Shown: piece after piece, positions 54,798 to 63,791 of the stretch | Layout: each line of letters begins with the position of its first letter | Numbering within the stretch: the stretch's first letter is position 1 | DNA from: Sulfobacillus acidophilus | GTDB taxonomy: Bacteria; Bacillota; Sulfobacillia; Sulfobacillales; Sulfobacillaceae | Assembly: GCA_003023745.1 (NCBI GenBank) | Contig: PXYV01000001.1 | Span: 1 to 64,000 of the forward strand | Reading direction: 5' to 3' | DNA: 64,000 bases | Translations under genes and position numbers: made by a program | Notes under the pieces: model-generated | The model's database searches: none | Seen by the model: the letters and a program-made list of their open reading frames with translations, nothing else | What the model was told of the DNA's origin: nothing

Positions 54798-56678
54798 GTG
54801 GCAAACCTATATCCGGTTATCGTGGGAACAGCCGGCCATATCGATCATGGCAAGACCACCTTGGTCAAAGCGCTGACAGGTCAAGATGCAGACCGATTAC
54901 CAGAGGAAAAGGCGCGGGGAATTACTATTGATTTAGGATTTGCCCACATGCGCCTTGCTTCCGGGCAGCGGGTTGCCTTCATTGACGTGCCTGGTCATGA
55001 GCGGTTTGTCCGCAACATGGTCGCGGGCGTTCACGGGATGGATGCGGTGCTTTTGGTCGTGGCGGCTGACGAAGGAATTATGCCGCAGACCGAAGAGCAT
55101 CTGGCGATTTTGCGATTATTAGGTGTTCAGCGGGGCCTTACGGTCATTACCAAAGCCGATTTGGTTGACGCCGAAATGCGGGCACTGGTGCACGAACTCG
55201 TAGTTGACGCGATTCAGGGAACATTTTTGGAGAATGCGCCCGTGGTCACCGTTGACGCCATTACGGGCCGAGGCATCAATGAACTGAAAATGGCTCTGCA
55301 CGAACTGGTGGCCGGGGTAAAGCGCCAATCTGTTGTGGGACCAGTGCGCCTTCCCATCGACCGCGTATTTACCGTGAAGGGCTTTGGCACGGTTGTCACC
55401 GGCACCTTAGTGTCGGGTCGCATCCAAATCGAGGACTCACTCGAAGTCGTTCCCGATGGTCTCATGGTCCGGGTGAGGGGGGTACAGGTGCATAACCGCG
55501 CAGAAACGGAAGCGCTATCAGGGCAGCGGGTGGCGTTAAATATAGCGGGCGTTAGCTACGAAGATGTCAAGCGCGGATCAGTGCTGGCGTCTAAAGGAAC
55601 GCTGCGGGGCGTGAATGTCTTCACGGCGGCGTTGGAACTATTGGCGACGAGTCCGGTCGTGAACGATAATGTGCGGGTTCACGTCCATTCGGGCACGGCG
55701 CAAGCGCTGGGACGCATTTATCTGATTGATAGTCAGGAACTGCGACCGCAAGACACAGGTTTTGTCGAAATACGACTAGAGTCAGCGCTTGCGCTAGCCC
55801 GGCGGGATCGGTTTCTCATCCGCTCCTACAGTCCGGTTGTCACCATTGGGGGTGGCGTGGCCTTGGAAGTAGGAATCCACCACCGCCGTCGTGAGCCTGG
55901 CCTCATGAAGCGCTTGGAGCGGCTGTTCGCGGGTGATGACGCCCAGGCGATGTACGATCTCATTGCTCGAAGCCCAATGCCGGTGGCGGCAGAGGAGGTT
56001 GCGGCGCGTCTTGGATTAACGCCAGCGCAGGTCATGGAAATGGGCCAGTCACAAGCCGATGTGATTGCGCTGGAAGGACGTTATCTTTGGGTAGAGTCGC
56101 AACTCTTGCCGTGGGATCAAAAGGCGCGGGCGATTTTGCTGCAATACGTGCAGGATCGACCGATCAAACCCGGTATGCCTATTGATGAGCTGAAAAGTCG
56201 GATGGCCCACGACTGGCCGCCTCGTATTTTTCGTGCGGCGCTTCAGCATCAAGGATGGTTTTTCGACCGCGAGTGGGTGCGTTTGACGGTCGAACCCGCA
56301 CCGATCAGTGGGCAAGATTTAGCGGCCATTCAATCGGTCTATGAAGCGGTGCGGACCGGCGAGCTCAACCCCTCGCGATTTGACGAGATTAAGCGCCGTT
56401 TGACCTTAGATGAAAAACGCTTTGAGGACATTGTTGAGTATTTATTTCTCCAAGGGTGTCTGCTGCGATTGGAAGATGGTTTGGCAATGTCCCGCGAGGC
56501 GTACGAACAGGGCAAGGAGCTGGTGGCGCAGGCAATTCGCCGGGACGGACCGAAGAGCACCGCTGAACTGAAAGAGGCGTTACAAGTCAATCGTCGCCTG
56601 GCGGTCTTATTTCTGGAATTGCTCGATCGGCAGCGGGTGACGCGTCGCAGTGGCGATAAGCGGGAGTTGGTGCCGTAA
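54798..56678 (+). CDS. selB: Selenocysteine-specific elongation factor
   Basis: GTPase (626 residues) that delivers Sec-tRNA to UGA codons with a SECIS element. N-terminal EF-Tu-like G domain: GTAGHIDHGKTTL, the DVPGHERF G3 motif and TKAD. Domains II-III follow, and the C-terminal 250 residues contain winged-helix modules for mRNA binding (from about residue 375). GTG 54798 is preferred since GGGAGGGG lies about eight bases upstream; GTG 54789 overlaps the murT stop. selA, selC and selD are not in the window. Confidence 0.92.
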   Translation: MANLYPVIVGTAGHIDHGKTTLVKALTGQDADRLPEEKARGITIDLGFAHMRLASGQRVAFIDVPGHERFVRNMVAGVHGMDAVLLVVAADEGIMPQTEEHLAILRLLGVQRGLTVITKADLVDAEMRALVHELVVDAIQGTFLENAPVVTVDAITGRGINELKMALHELVAGVKRQSVVGPVRLPIDRVFTVKGFGTVVTGTLVSGRIQIEDSLEVVPDGLMVRVRGVQVHNRAETEALSGQRVALNIAGVSYEDVKRGSVLASKGTLRGVNVFTAALELLATSPVVNDNVRVHVHSGTAQALGRIYLIDSQELRPQDTGFVEIRLESALALARRDRFLIRSYSPVVTIGGGVALEVGIHHRRREPGLMKRLERLFAGDDAQAMYDLIARSPMPVAAEEVAARLGLTPAQVMEMGQSQADVIALEGRYLWVESQLLPWDQKARAILLQYVQDRPIKPGMPIDELKSRMAHDWPPRIFRAALQHQGWFFDREWVRLTVEPAPISGQDLAAIQSVYEAVRTGELNPSRFDEIKRRLTLDEKRFEDIVEYLFLQGCLLRLEDGLAMSREAYEQGKELVAQAIRRDGPKSTAELKEALQVNRRLAVLFLELLDRQRVTRRSGDKRELVP

Positions 56679-57382
56679 TGCAGCGCGTCGAGGTGGCGTG
56701 GAGTAAGATGCCTAAAGGCGCCTTGGGTCAAAGCGGCGACAGCATTGAGTTGGTTGAGCGCCCCCTGGGGGGATTGACACTTATCTTGGCCGATGGCCAG
56801 GGCTCGGGCCCGGCGGCACGCCGGATTAGCCGAATGGTGGCCATGAAGGCGGTACAATTGATTTCGGATGGATCGCGTGATGGTGCCGTGGCGCGTGCCG
56901 TGCAGGATATGCTGTATACGGCCCGGGAAGGCCGGGTTACGGCAACCTTGGCGTTGTTGACGGTGGATTTTCATACACGGACGTTGGTCGTGTCCCGCAA
57001 TGCTCCGGCTCCGGTCATTGTCCGCCAGGACAGTCGTGTGTTTCGCTTGGAAGGTGGCGCCGAGGTGATTGGCACCTATCGCAAAACCCGACCTGCGGTA
57101 ACAGAGTTGCCGGCAGACCCAGGCAGTTTGCTGTTGACCTATTCGGACGGACTTATGAATGCCGGACGTCGCTATGGTACGACGATCGACTGGCCTATTT
57201 GGGACGAGCGACTTTGCCTGGCGGCGGCTTCTCAACTGCAGGAATTTGTCCAGGACTTGATGGAGCACGCGCTGGACTTGGAGCGGGGACGCCCTAGCGA
57301 TGACGTGAGCATCATGGCACTAGCTCTGCAAGGAGATGATGACTCTGCATTGCGGCAACTTCACGCCAGCATACCCTATTAG
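56678..57382 (+). CDS. SpoIIE-type (PP2C-like) serine phosphatase domain protein
   Basis: A 234-residue stand-alone phosphatase domain of the SpoIIE/PPM group, without the membrane region of SpoIIE. The metal-binding aspartates are in GDSIEL, LADGQGSG, YSDGLMN and DDVSIM, in family order. Such small forms act on anti-sigma factor antagonists or similar partners, but no STAS or anti-sigma gene is next to it. ATG overlaps the selB stop by one base, so the two are probably co-transcribed. Confidence 0.8.
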   Translation: MQRVEVAWSKMPKGALGQSGDSIELVERPLGGLTLILADGQGSGPAARRISRMVAMKAVQLISDGSRDGAVARAVQDMLYTAREGRVTATLALLTVDFHTRTLVVSRNAPAPVIVRQDSRVFRLEGGAEVIGTYRKTRPAVTELPADPGSLLLTYSDGLMNAGRRYGTTIDWPIWDERLCLAAASQLQEFVQDLMEHALDLERGRPSDDVSIMALALQGDDDSALRQLHASIPY

Positions 57383-57794
57383 TCCTCTGGTACTGGTTGG
57401 TGTGTGCGCTGCGGGGAAGAGCACGCTGGCTCAGCAGTTGGAAATGCGTGGTGTGGCGGCGCGAGCCGTGGCGCAAGAGCACTCGCGGGTTATGGATTTG
57501 TACCATCGCTCGGGACAGTGGGTGATTGTCTTGGTGGCCGACTGGAACACGGTTCATCGACGGCGTCAGTTGAGTTGGGATCTGGCGTTTTACCGGACCG
57601 AATGGGATCGGATTGGGGATGCTCGCCAAGCGGCGGCTTTGATTATCCACACCGATTGGTTGAATCCGTCCCAGGTCGCGGATCGAGTCACAACGTGGTT
57701 TGACCGGCAATTTGGCTTTGAGCGACTGTGGTCTTTAGATGCGTCAATTACACAAAGGGAAAAGGCGGTGATTCGGGCAGGCTATCGCGCCTAA
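57336..57794 (+). CDS. Small P-loop NTPase, unknown function
   Basis: A 152-residue protein with Walker A GVCAAGKST at about 22-30 near its N-terminus, resembling small kinases, then VIVLVADW and RRRQLSWDLAFYR. No substrate signature is recognised. It overlaps the SpoIIE-type gene by 47 bases, in another frame. Start at 57336 or the next ATG at 57339. The overlap suggests translational coupling with the phosphatase. Confidence 0.6.
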   Translation: MMTLHCGNFTPAYPISPLVLVGVCAAGKSTLAQQLEMRGVAARAVAQEHSRVMDLYHRSGQWVIVLVADWNTVHRRRQLSWDLAFYRTEWDRIGDARQAAALIIHTDWLNPSQVADRVTTWFDRQFGFERLWSLDASITQREKAVIRAGYRA

Positions 57795-57831
57795 TGTGGG
57801 CCAGCGGTCGCGTGTGGCGACTGGTGCGCGT

Positions 57832-57861
57832 TTGACAGGCTTTTTTGACGAGGTTTATAAT
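57832..57861 (+). promoter_or_regulatory. secDF promoter
   Basis: TTGACA (57832-57837), an 18-base spacer and TATAAT (57856-57861), about 30 bases before the secD start. Both hexamers are perfect; the spacer is one base longer than ideal. Confidence 0.8.
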
Positions 57862-57890
57862 GAGTCGATTTTCTGACAGGGGGCGAGCCG

Positions 57891-59102
57891 ATGCGCCAAC
57901 GCAGTATTCTTGCGCTGGTGGCGCTGGTAGCGGTATTAGTCGCAGCTGGGGGCTATTTTTCCGTTATTAATCCAATTACCAGGCATTTGCAGTACGGTCT
58001 CGATTTGCGGGGCGGAATAACGGCCACTTACCAGGCGGAACCAACGCCGGGAGCGCCAGTCAATGCCAACGCCATGGCCAAGGCTATCGAAATTTTGTCA
58101 TTTCGGGTGAATAAGCTAGGGGTGAGTGAGCCAGTCATCCAGCAGGTGGGACCAACGCGCATCACGGTTGACCTGGCGGGGGTTAAGAATCCGGAACAGG
58201 CCTTGCATTACCTGGGTGAAACAGCATTGTTGCAAATCAAGAGTCCCAAAGGCAAGGTGTTAGTGACGGGCGCCGATCTGTCCAGCGCGGTGGGGGCCAT
58301 CGCAAATGGACAATATGTCGTTGACCTTTCTTTTAACAGTAAAGGGTCGCAACTATTTAAGGCCGCGACAACCAAATATTTGCATCAGCAGTTGCCCATT
58401 TATTTGAACGGGAAGTTAGTGGAGGCGCCGACCGTCGATAGCGTTATCCCCAATGGACAGGCAGAGCTTTCCGGAGGCTTTGCGACGCTCAAACAGGCTC
58501 AAAATACTGCATTGTTGCTTCAGTCGGGTGCCCTGCCAGTTAAGTTGAAGGTGTTGAGTGTGGAAACGATTAGTGCCACATTGGGGCATCAGTCGATTGT
58601 CGCCTCAAAGCGTGCGGCAGTGATAGCGATTGCCCTGATTGCGCTAGCCATGATCTTTTGGTACCGTCTGGCGGGATTGTTTGCTGACATTGCGCTTGGG
58701 GTCTACGCATTTTTGCTGGTGGGCGCATTGTGGGCGGTGCATGCGACCATTACCATTCCCGGTATTGCGGGCATCATTTTGTCGATGGGGATGGCGGTAG
58801 ACGCCAACGTCATCATTTTTTCGCGCGTGCGAGAAGAGATGGTGGCTGGTAAAACGCCGCGCGCCGCCATCGAGATTGGATTTCGGAACGCCATCCGCGC
58901 CATTATGGACTCCAATGCGACGACACTCATATCCGCCATCATCCTGTTCTTTTTGGGCAGTGGCGATGTGAAGGGCTTCGCGTTAACCTTGATGATTGGA
59001 ATTGTGTTGTCGCTGGTGACGGCGGTTGTGCTAACACGGCAGTTCATCCGTTTGGTGGCCGATGCCGGCTGGGCCCGTGTGCGCGCAGTGTTTGTAGGCT
59101 AG
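57891..59102 (+). CDS. secD: Protein translocase subunit SecD
   Basis: Membrane component that helps drive proteins through SecYEG using the proton gradient. The 403 residues include an N-terminal helix (about 8-26), the YGLDLRGGITATY motif D1, a periplasmic P1 domain, and five C-terminal helices with GMAVDANVIIFSRVREE, the family signature. ATG with AGGGGGCG upstream, after a strong promoter. secF follows after 14 bases. Confidence 0.95.
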   Translation: MRQRSILALVALVAVLVAAGGYFSVINPITRHLQYGLDLRGGITATYQAEPTPGAPVNANAMAKAIEILSFRVNKLGVSEPVIQQVGPTRITVDLAGVKNPEQALHYLGETALLQIKSPKGKVLVTGADLSSAVGAIANGQYVVDLSFNSKGSQLFKAATTKYLHQQLPIYLNGKLVEAPTVDSVIPNGQAELSGGFATLKQAQNTALLLQSGALPVKLKVLSVETISATLGHQSIVASKRAAVIAIALIALAMIFWYRLAGLFADIALGVYAFLLVGALWAVHATITIPGIAGIILSMGMAVDANVIIFSRVREEMVAGKTPRAAIEIGFRNAIRAIMDSNATTLISAIILFFLGSGDVKGFALTLMIGIVLSLVTAVVLTRQFIRLVADAGWARVRAVFVG

Positions 59103-59116
59103 GCTAGGAGGGCGTC

Positions 59117-60019
59117 ATGACATTTCATCTCGACTTCGTAAAACACTGGAAGTTATGGTTTGCCCTGGCTGCAGCGTTATGTCTGGTGGGGTTGTTCGGG
59201 ATTTTTGTGCGTGGGCTCAATTATGGAATTGATTTCACGGGCGGTACGCAGTTGCAGTTACGGTTTACGCGTGCGGTAAGCACGACTGCGATCGATGCGG
59301 TGCTGGACCGGCAGCATCTGAGCCAGAGCACGGTTGTCTATATTGGGTCGGGACATCGGGAAGTGCAGATTACGACCCCCACGATTAGTGAAGGGCAACG
59401 AGATACGCTATTGGCGAAGATGCACAGTGTGGGACCGTACCAGGAAATTTCGACGAACCGGGTATCGTCCATTATTGGCAAACAAACGGAACGAACGGCG
59501 CTCTTGGCGGTGTTAATTGCTACGGCGGCAATTATCGTCTACATCGCGATTCGGTTTGAAATGCGCTTTGCGTTGGCGGGCATTATTGCTCTGTTGCTCG
59601 ACGTCATTATGACCGTCGGCATCATCGCATTAATTCATATCGTACTGACCACCTACTTTATTATGGCGGTCTTGACTATTTTCGGATACTCCATGAACGA
59701 TCGGATTATCGTGTTTGACCGCATTCGTGAAAATCTGCATAAGCAGCGAAAGAATGAGCCGTTGGAGGACGTTGTCAATAAAAGCCTCAATCAAGTGCTG
59801 ATGCGTTCGATTAACACATCGAGCACCGTCATGTTGGCATTGGCGGCACTTTTGGTTCTAGGCGGGGCATCGATTCGCGATTTTTCTTTGACGATGCTGG
59901 TAGGCGTGTTTTTAGGCACTTTTACCTCACTCTTTATTGCAAGTCCGGTGTGGATGCTGTGGAGAAAACGGGACGATGCGAGGCGCCGTGCCTCCGTCCG
60001 CCCGGTGCGGGCCGATTAA
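59117..60019 (+). CDS. secF: Protein translocase subunit SecF
   Basis: Partner of SecD (300 residues). N-terminal helix at about 12-32, GIDFTGGTQLQ, then a helical bundle with GYSMNDRIIVFDRIREN, the SecF signature. ATG with GGAGGGCG upstream. The SecD and SecF genes are separate here, not fused as in Bacillus subtilis. Confidence 0.95.
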   Translation: MTFHLDFVKHWKLWFALAAALCLVGLFGIFVRGLNYGIDFTGGTQLQLRFTRAVSTTAIDAVLDRQHLSQSTVVYIGSGHREVQITTPTISEGQRDTLLAKMHSVGPYQEISTNRVSSIIGKQTERTALLAVLIATAAIIVYIAIRFEMRFALAGIIALLLDVIMTVGIIALIHIVLTTYFIMAVLTIFGYSMNDRIIVFDRIRENLHKQRKNEPLEDVVNKSLNQVLMRSINTSSTVMLALAALLVLGGASIRDFSLTMLVGVFLGTFTSLFIASPVWMLWRKRDDARRRASVRPVRAD

Positions 60020-60060
60020 ATTTTCTCTCCGACTGGCAAGATAGGGCGGGAGGAGAGCAA

Positions 60061-60135
60061 ATGTGCACAGGATGGGACGCGGCAAAACACGTGGATGGCG
60101 TAGTGTCGGACCGGATGGCCATCGACGTCTGGTAG
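60061..60135 (+). CDS. Possible 24-codon small ORF after secF
   Basis: ATG at 60061 follows an excellent ribosome binding site (GGGAGGAG, five bases away) and encodes 24 residues starting MCTGWDAAK and ending at TAG. The ribosome binding site is as good as those of the flanking genes. It could be a real microprotein, a leader peptide for the next gene or a decayed start. No family recognised. Confidence 0.35.
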   Translation: MCTGWDAAKHVDGVVSDRMAIDVW

Positions 60136-60145
60136 GATTGTTGCG

Positions 60146-60547
60146 GTGAGTGCTCTTTGGTTGTATGCCCTGGCGGGTTTGGGCTGGACGAATGATTGGC
60201 CGTGGCTGTTGTTGGTTGTCGGTGTTGCCTGGGGATCGGGTAATCGGCTGCGGCCCGCGATATTTGTCGGCGAACTGATCGCAGCGCTCCTGCTGGAGAG
60301 TATGCTGGCGCGATTGTTACCGAAAGCCAGAACCGCATCACTCGCAGTGGATTTGGGTTGGGAAGGAGCTGCTCTGGCTGGCTTTGCACTGTTGGGGGGC
60401 GCGATTGGCGGGATTTTTTTGTGGCAGCTTGCGTTTGGAGTGGATGCGTCGCGGCGGGCGCAGCGCCTCTTGACGGATATGAGGCGGCGATTGGTGGTGC
60501 GCACGATTAGGGTTCTAGCAGCGGTTTTGGTGGTTGCGGTGCGCTAA
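60146..60547 (+). CDS. Small polytopic membrane protein, unknown function
   Basis: A 133-residue protein with about four predicted helices (about 3-29, 37-58, 72-95, 118-132). No family recognised. GTG start; the ribosome binding site is weak. It lies between secF and a cation transporter gene. Confidence 0.55.
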   Translation: MSALWLYALAGLGWTNDWPWLLLVVGVAWGSGNRLRPAIFVGELIAALLLESMLARLLPKARTASLAVDLGWEGAALAGFALLGGAIGGIFLWQLAFGVDASRRAQRLLTDMRRRLVVRTIRVLAAVLVVAVR

Positions 60548-60607
60548 GGCGGCAGGCTGGAGCGGGACGATTCTTGGCACACTGAACAGGCTCAGCAGGC
60601 GATGGTT

Positions 60608-60616
60608 TGGTACAAT
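60608..60616 (+). promoter_or_regulatory. Candidate extended -10 promoter of the CDF gene
   Basis: TG-G-TACAAT at 60608-60616 matches an extended -10 element; no clear -35 is seen at the right spacing. The transcript would start close to the GGAGG ribosome binding site at 60622-60626. Confidence 0.4.
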
Positions 60617-60639
60617 AAGACGGAGGTGCCATGCGTTAG

Positions 60640-61521
60640 GTGCTGTCGACCGAATTAGACCGTCGCAATCATCAAGCTGCTACCCATAATCTTCTGTTTA
60701 ATCTGCTGTTGACTGTGGTGAAATTGGTTGCCGGAGTAATGGGCCGGTCCGAAGCGTTGATTGCAGACGGAGTACACAGTGGAGCCGATGTGCTTTCTTC
60801 GATTGCCGTGGTCATTGGTCTAGCGGGAGCGGGTCGTCCACCTGACGCTGGTCATCACTACGGACACGCCAAAGCCGAAGCCATTAGCCAAAATGTGGTA
60901 GCCGTGCTGTTGCTGCTGGCTGGCATGGAGGTCGCGAATACGGCTATTAGCGGAATAGCTCGTGCGAGTTCCAAGCCTTCTTGGTTGGCGCTAGCAGTGG
61001 CGCTAGCCGCCATGTTGCCTAAGGCTTTTATGGCTATTAGCCAACGGCGGTTAGCGCGGCGAACTGGATCGCATGCGGTGTTGGCGGCGTCTGTCGATAA
61101 CCGAGTGGACGCCGCTTCCTCGTTGATTGCGGCGTCTGGGATCTTGGCGTCGCGAATGGGGTTTGTGTCCGGGGACAGCATTGCTGCCTTGGTCGTGGCC
61201 TTGTTGGTGATGTGGGGTGGCGTTGAGGTCTTTCGCACTGCAGCCAATGATTTGATGGATCCGGCTGCCGACAATGCGACGGAAGCATCGATTCATTCTG
61301 TGGCGGCAGCGGTTCAGGGGGTGCGGTCCGTATCATCTCTGCGGACGCGTGTTAACGGCGCCGGTGTCTTGGTAGACCTCGAAGTTGAGGTGGACCGCGA
61401 CCTGAGTTTGGTGGCAGCGCATGACATTGCGCACGCTGTGGAGGATGCCGTGACCCAGCTTGAGCGAGTGAGGGGCGCCACGGTGCATGTAAATCCGGCG
61501 CGAGAGGATGAAAAATTATAA
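60640..61521 (+). CDS. Cation diffusion facilitator family transporter
   Basis: Membrane metal/proton antiporter (293 residues) of the CDF family. About six helices; the metal site motif appears as ALIADGVHSGAD (helix II HxxxD) and ASVDNRVDAASS (helix V DxxxD). GHHYGHAKAE between them is typical. A C-terminal metallochaperone-like domain follows. The metal (Zn, Mn, Fe or Co) cannot be read. The GTG start lies in frame after ATG CGT TAG, where the ribosome binding site points to that ATG rather than to the GTG. Confidence 0.85.
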   Translation: MLSTELDRRNHQAATHNLLFNLLLTVVKLVAGVMGRSEALIADGVHSGADVLSSIAVVIGLAGAGRPPDAGHHYGHAKAEAISQNVVAVLLLLAGMEVANTAISGIARASSKPSWLALAVALAAMLPKAFMAISQRRLARRTGSHAVLAASVDNRVDAASSLIAASGILASRMGFVSGDSIAALVVALLVMWGGVEVFRTAANDLMDPAADNATEASIHSVAAAVQGVRSVSSLRTRVNGAGVLVDLEVEVDRDLSLVAAHDIAHAVEDAVTQLERVRGATVHVNPAREDEKL

Positions 61522-61529
61522 AGAATCGG

Positions 61530-63791
61530 GTGTTTTGGCGCGACCCTTTGGATCCAGCGGTTATTCAACGGGCGGCTAAGGCATGGGATTTGCCGGATTA
61601 TGCGGCAGAGTTTCTGCTGCGGCGCCGAATGCCGCTTGAGGCACTAGAGGCGAACACGCCAATGCAAAGCCCCTTTGTTTTGCGGGATATGGAGCGAGCG
61701 TGCGATATCATTCGCCAGTATCTCAGCCAGGGCAAGCGGGTTCGTGTGTATGGGGATTACGATGCTGACGGCGTGACGGCGACCGCTCTATTGGTGGGCG
61801 CGCTAAAACGGATGGGATATGCAGCGCAAGTCGACTACTACATTCCGAATCGCTTTGATGAGGGATATGGGTTGCATGAAGAGGCAGTCGTGGACGCCGT
61901 GCGTGATGGCGTTGACCTCATGATTACCGTCGATTGTGGCTCAAGTTCGCCTGAGGCCGCTCGATTGGCGAATTCGCTAGGGTTGGCACTGGTCGTGACA
62001 GACCACCATGCGTTGCCGGTCGAGGTGCCCAAAGTCAGTGCCTTGGTTAATCCGCAGCAGGATGTTGAAGCGGACAAGCTTTCCGGGGCCGGTGTGGCTT
62101 TGCAATTAGCTAGAGCGCTTAACGGCGGCGAGGTGGCGGAGGAGTTATACGGAATTGCCGCAGTCGGCACCGTGGCCGATGTGGTGTCGCTGGTGGGCAT
62201 GAATCGGACGTTGACGCAACGAGGACTAAAAGCCATTGGTGACGGCAACGTGCCCGGCCTGACAGCATTGCTGGGGCTAGGGGCGATCGGTCATGTCACC
62301 GCTCAAGATCTCGGATTTCATGTGGGGCCTTGTCTCAATGCGGCTGGACGGCTTGGAACAGCTGATGCTGCGGTGCAGTTGTTTTTGGAGCGCGATCCTC
62401 AGCGCATCGCCAGTTTGGCTCAGGAATTGACGGAGTTAAATCGAGCGCGGCGTACGATTGAACAGCAAATCATCGAGAAGGCTTGGGAGAATCTTGTGCG
62501 TGACCACAGGGGGCGGCTCTTTCCGTTTACGGTTATTGCCGGGGATGGGTGGCATCCGGGTGTTATCGGAATTGTCGCCTCGCGATTTCGGGAATGGCTG
62601 AGGCGACCCGTGGCCGTGATTACCTGGGAGGGGGATGTGGGCAAGGGATCGGCTCGGAGTGTACCGTCGCTGAACCTCATCAATCATCTTCGGCGGTCTG
62701 AGGATCTGTTTAGTCGGTTAGGTGGGCACCCGGGAGCGGCTGGCTTCAGTTTGCGGCGCCAGGAGGTGTCCGCCATGAGTGAACTATTGTCAGAAGGGTT
62801 GCCGGCGGCGGTGGTTGAACAGCAGTTTGAAATGGGTCAGTTTGATTTGATCGCGCAGCCAAGTCTTCCGAGCAGCAGCATATGGACGGACTTGCAAAAA
62901 TTCGAGCCATTTGGGCACGGGTTTGAAGCGCCTCGGTTTTTGGTCAAAGGGAGTTTACGAACGATTCGCCGGGTAGGAGACCAGGGGCAACATGTTCAGA
63001 TGACGTTGCAAGAAGATGCAGTGCCTGCGGTGGGATTTCAGTTGGGAGAGCGTGCGCGAGGGTTGCAGGTGGGGGATCCGGTGCGGCTCGTGGCGACGTT
63101 GGAAACCAACTGGTATCGCGACGAGGCGATGCCGCAGTGGCGAGTGATGCTGCTTGACGGGCCTTGGCCCCGGACGACCCGCAAATGGGCCCGAGGTTGT
63201 CCCAACCCGTTGCCACAGCGGGTGCTGTGGGTGGTGGAAAGCGATCGGGCCGTGTGGCGCACGGCTCAACGAGAGGTCGCTTGGCCTTACGTGTTGGCGC
63301 TGTCTGTGGGAGAATTGGTGGCGTTGGAGGAGCAGGCGCGACGCGGGTTAATTACAAGGGTGGTGGCGTCGCAGTGGCGGCCATGGCCGCAGTTGCTGAA
63401 TTGGGCTGATGCGGTGATCTGGACGTGTACTCCGCGCAGTCGCTCGAAGTGGGAAGAGTCGGCTTCGTTGCTTAAGCACGATGGCCAATTGTGGCTAACA
63501 CCGATAGCATCCACTGTGCTGCCACACCGCAAGGCCCATCATCTTCATCTTTCGCGGGATCGTCTAGGCCAGCATTGGCGGGGTTGGGAGCGGCACAACG
63601 GTGGGTTCTCCCCCGGGCGCGCGGTGTTTAGCGAACTTGAATTGACGCCGGCCTTAGCGAAGCAGGGAGAGCGGCGGACTGTCGCCCGCAGCCATCTCTA
63701 CCAAATGGCTTTATGGGAGGCAAGACAAGACGCCGATCGGCCGTTTGACATGGCGTTGCTGGGGAGGGAAGAGCTGAATGGCATGGAGTGA
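61530..63791 (+). CDS. recJ: Single-stranded-DNA-specific exonuclease RecJ (long form)
   Basis: 5'-3' ssDNA exonuclease for recombination and mismatch repair. DHH domain motifs are YGDYDADGVTAT near 71-82, TVDCGSS and TDHHAL (D158-H159-H160). DHHA1 motifs GWHPGVIGIVASR and LGGHPGAAG follow, then an OB fold. The extra C-terminal region after about residue 550 is as in long Firmicute RecJ (YrvE-like, over 750 residues). GTG start; ribosome binding site weak. Its end overlaps apt. Confidence 0.92.
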   Translation: MFWRDPLDPAVIQRAAKAWDLPDYAAEFLLRRRMPLEALEANTPMQSPFVLRDMERACDIIRQYLSQGKRVRVYGDYDADGVTATALLVGALKRMGYAAQVDYYIPNRFDEGYGLHEEAVVDAVRDGVDLMITVDCGSSSPEAARLANSLGLALVVTDHHALPVEVPKVSALVNPQQDVEADKLSGAGVALQLARALNGGEVAEELYGIAAVGTVADVVSLVGMNRTLTQRGLKAIGDGNVPGLTALLGLGAIGHVTAQDLGFHVGPCLNAAGRLGTADAAVQLFLERDPQRIASLAQELTELNRARRTIEQQIIEKAWENLVRDHRGRLFPFTVIAGDGWHPGVIGIVASRFREWLRRPVAVITWEGDVGKGSARSVPSLNLINHLRRSEDLFSRLGGHPGAAGFSLRRQEVSAMSELLSEGLPAAVVEQQFEMGQFDLIAQPSLPSSSIWTDLQKFEPFGHGFEAPRFLVKGSLRTIRRVGDQGQHVQMTLQEDAVPAVGFQLGERARGLQVGDPVRLVATLETNWYRDEAMPQWRVMLLDGPWPRTTRKWARGCPNPLPQRVLWVVESDRAVWRTAQREVAWPYVLALSVGELVALEEQARRGLITRVVASQWRPWPQLLNWADAVIWTCTPRSRSKWEESASLLKHDGQLWLTPIASTVLPHRKAHHLHLSRDRLGQHWRGWERHNGGFSPGRAVFSELELTPALAKQGERRTVARSHLYQMALWEARQDADRPFDMALLGREELNGME

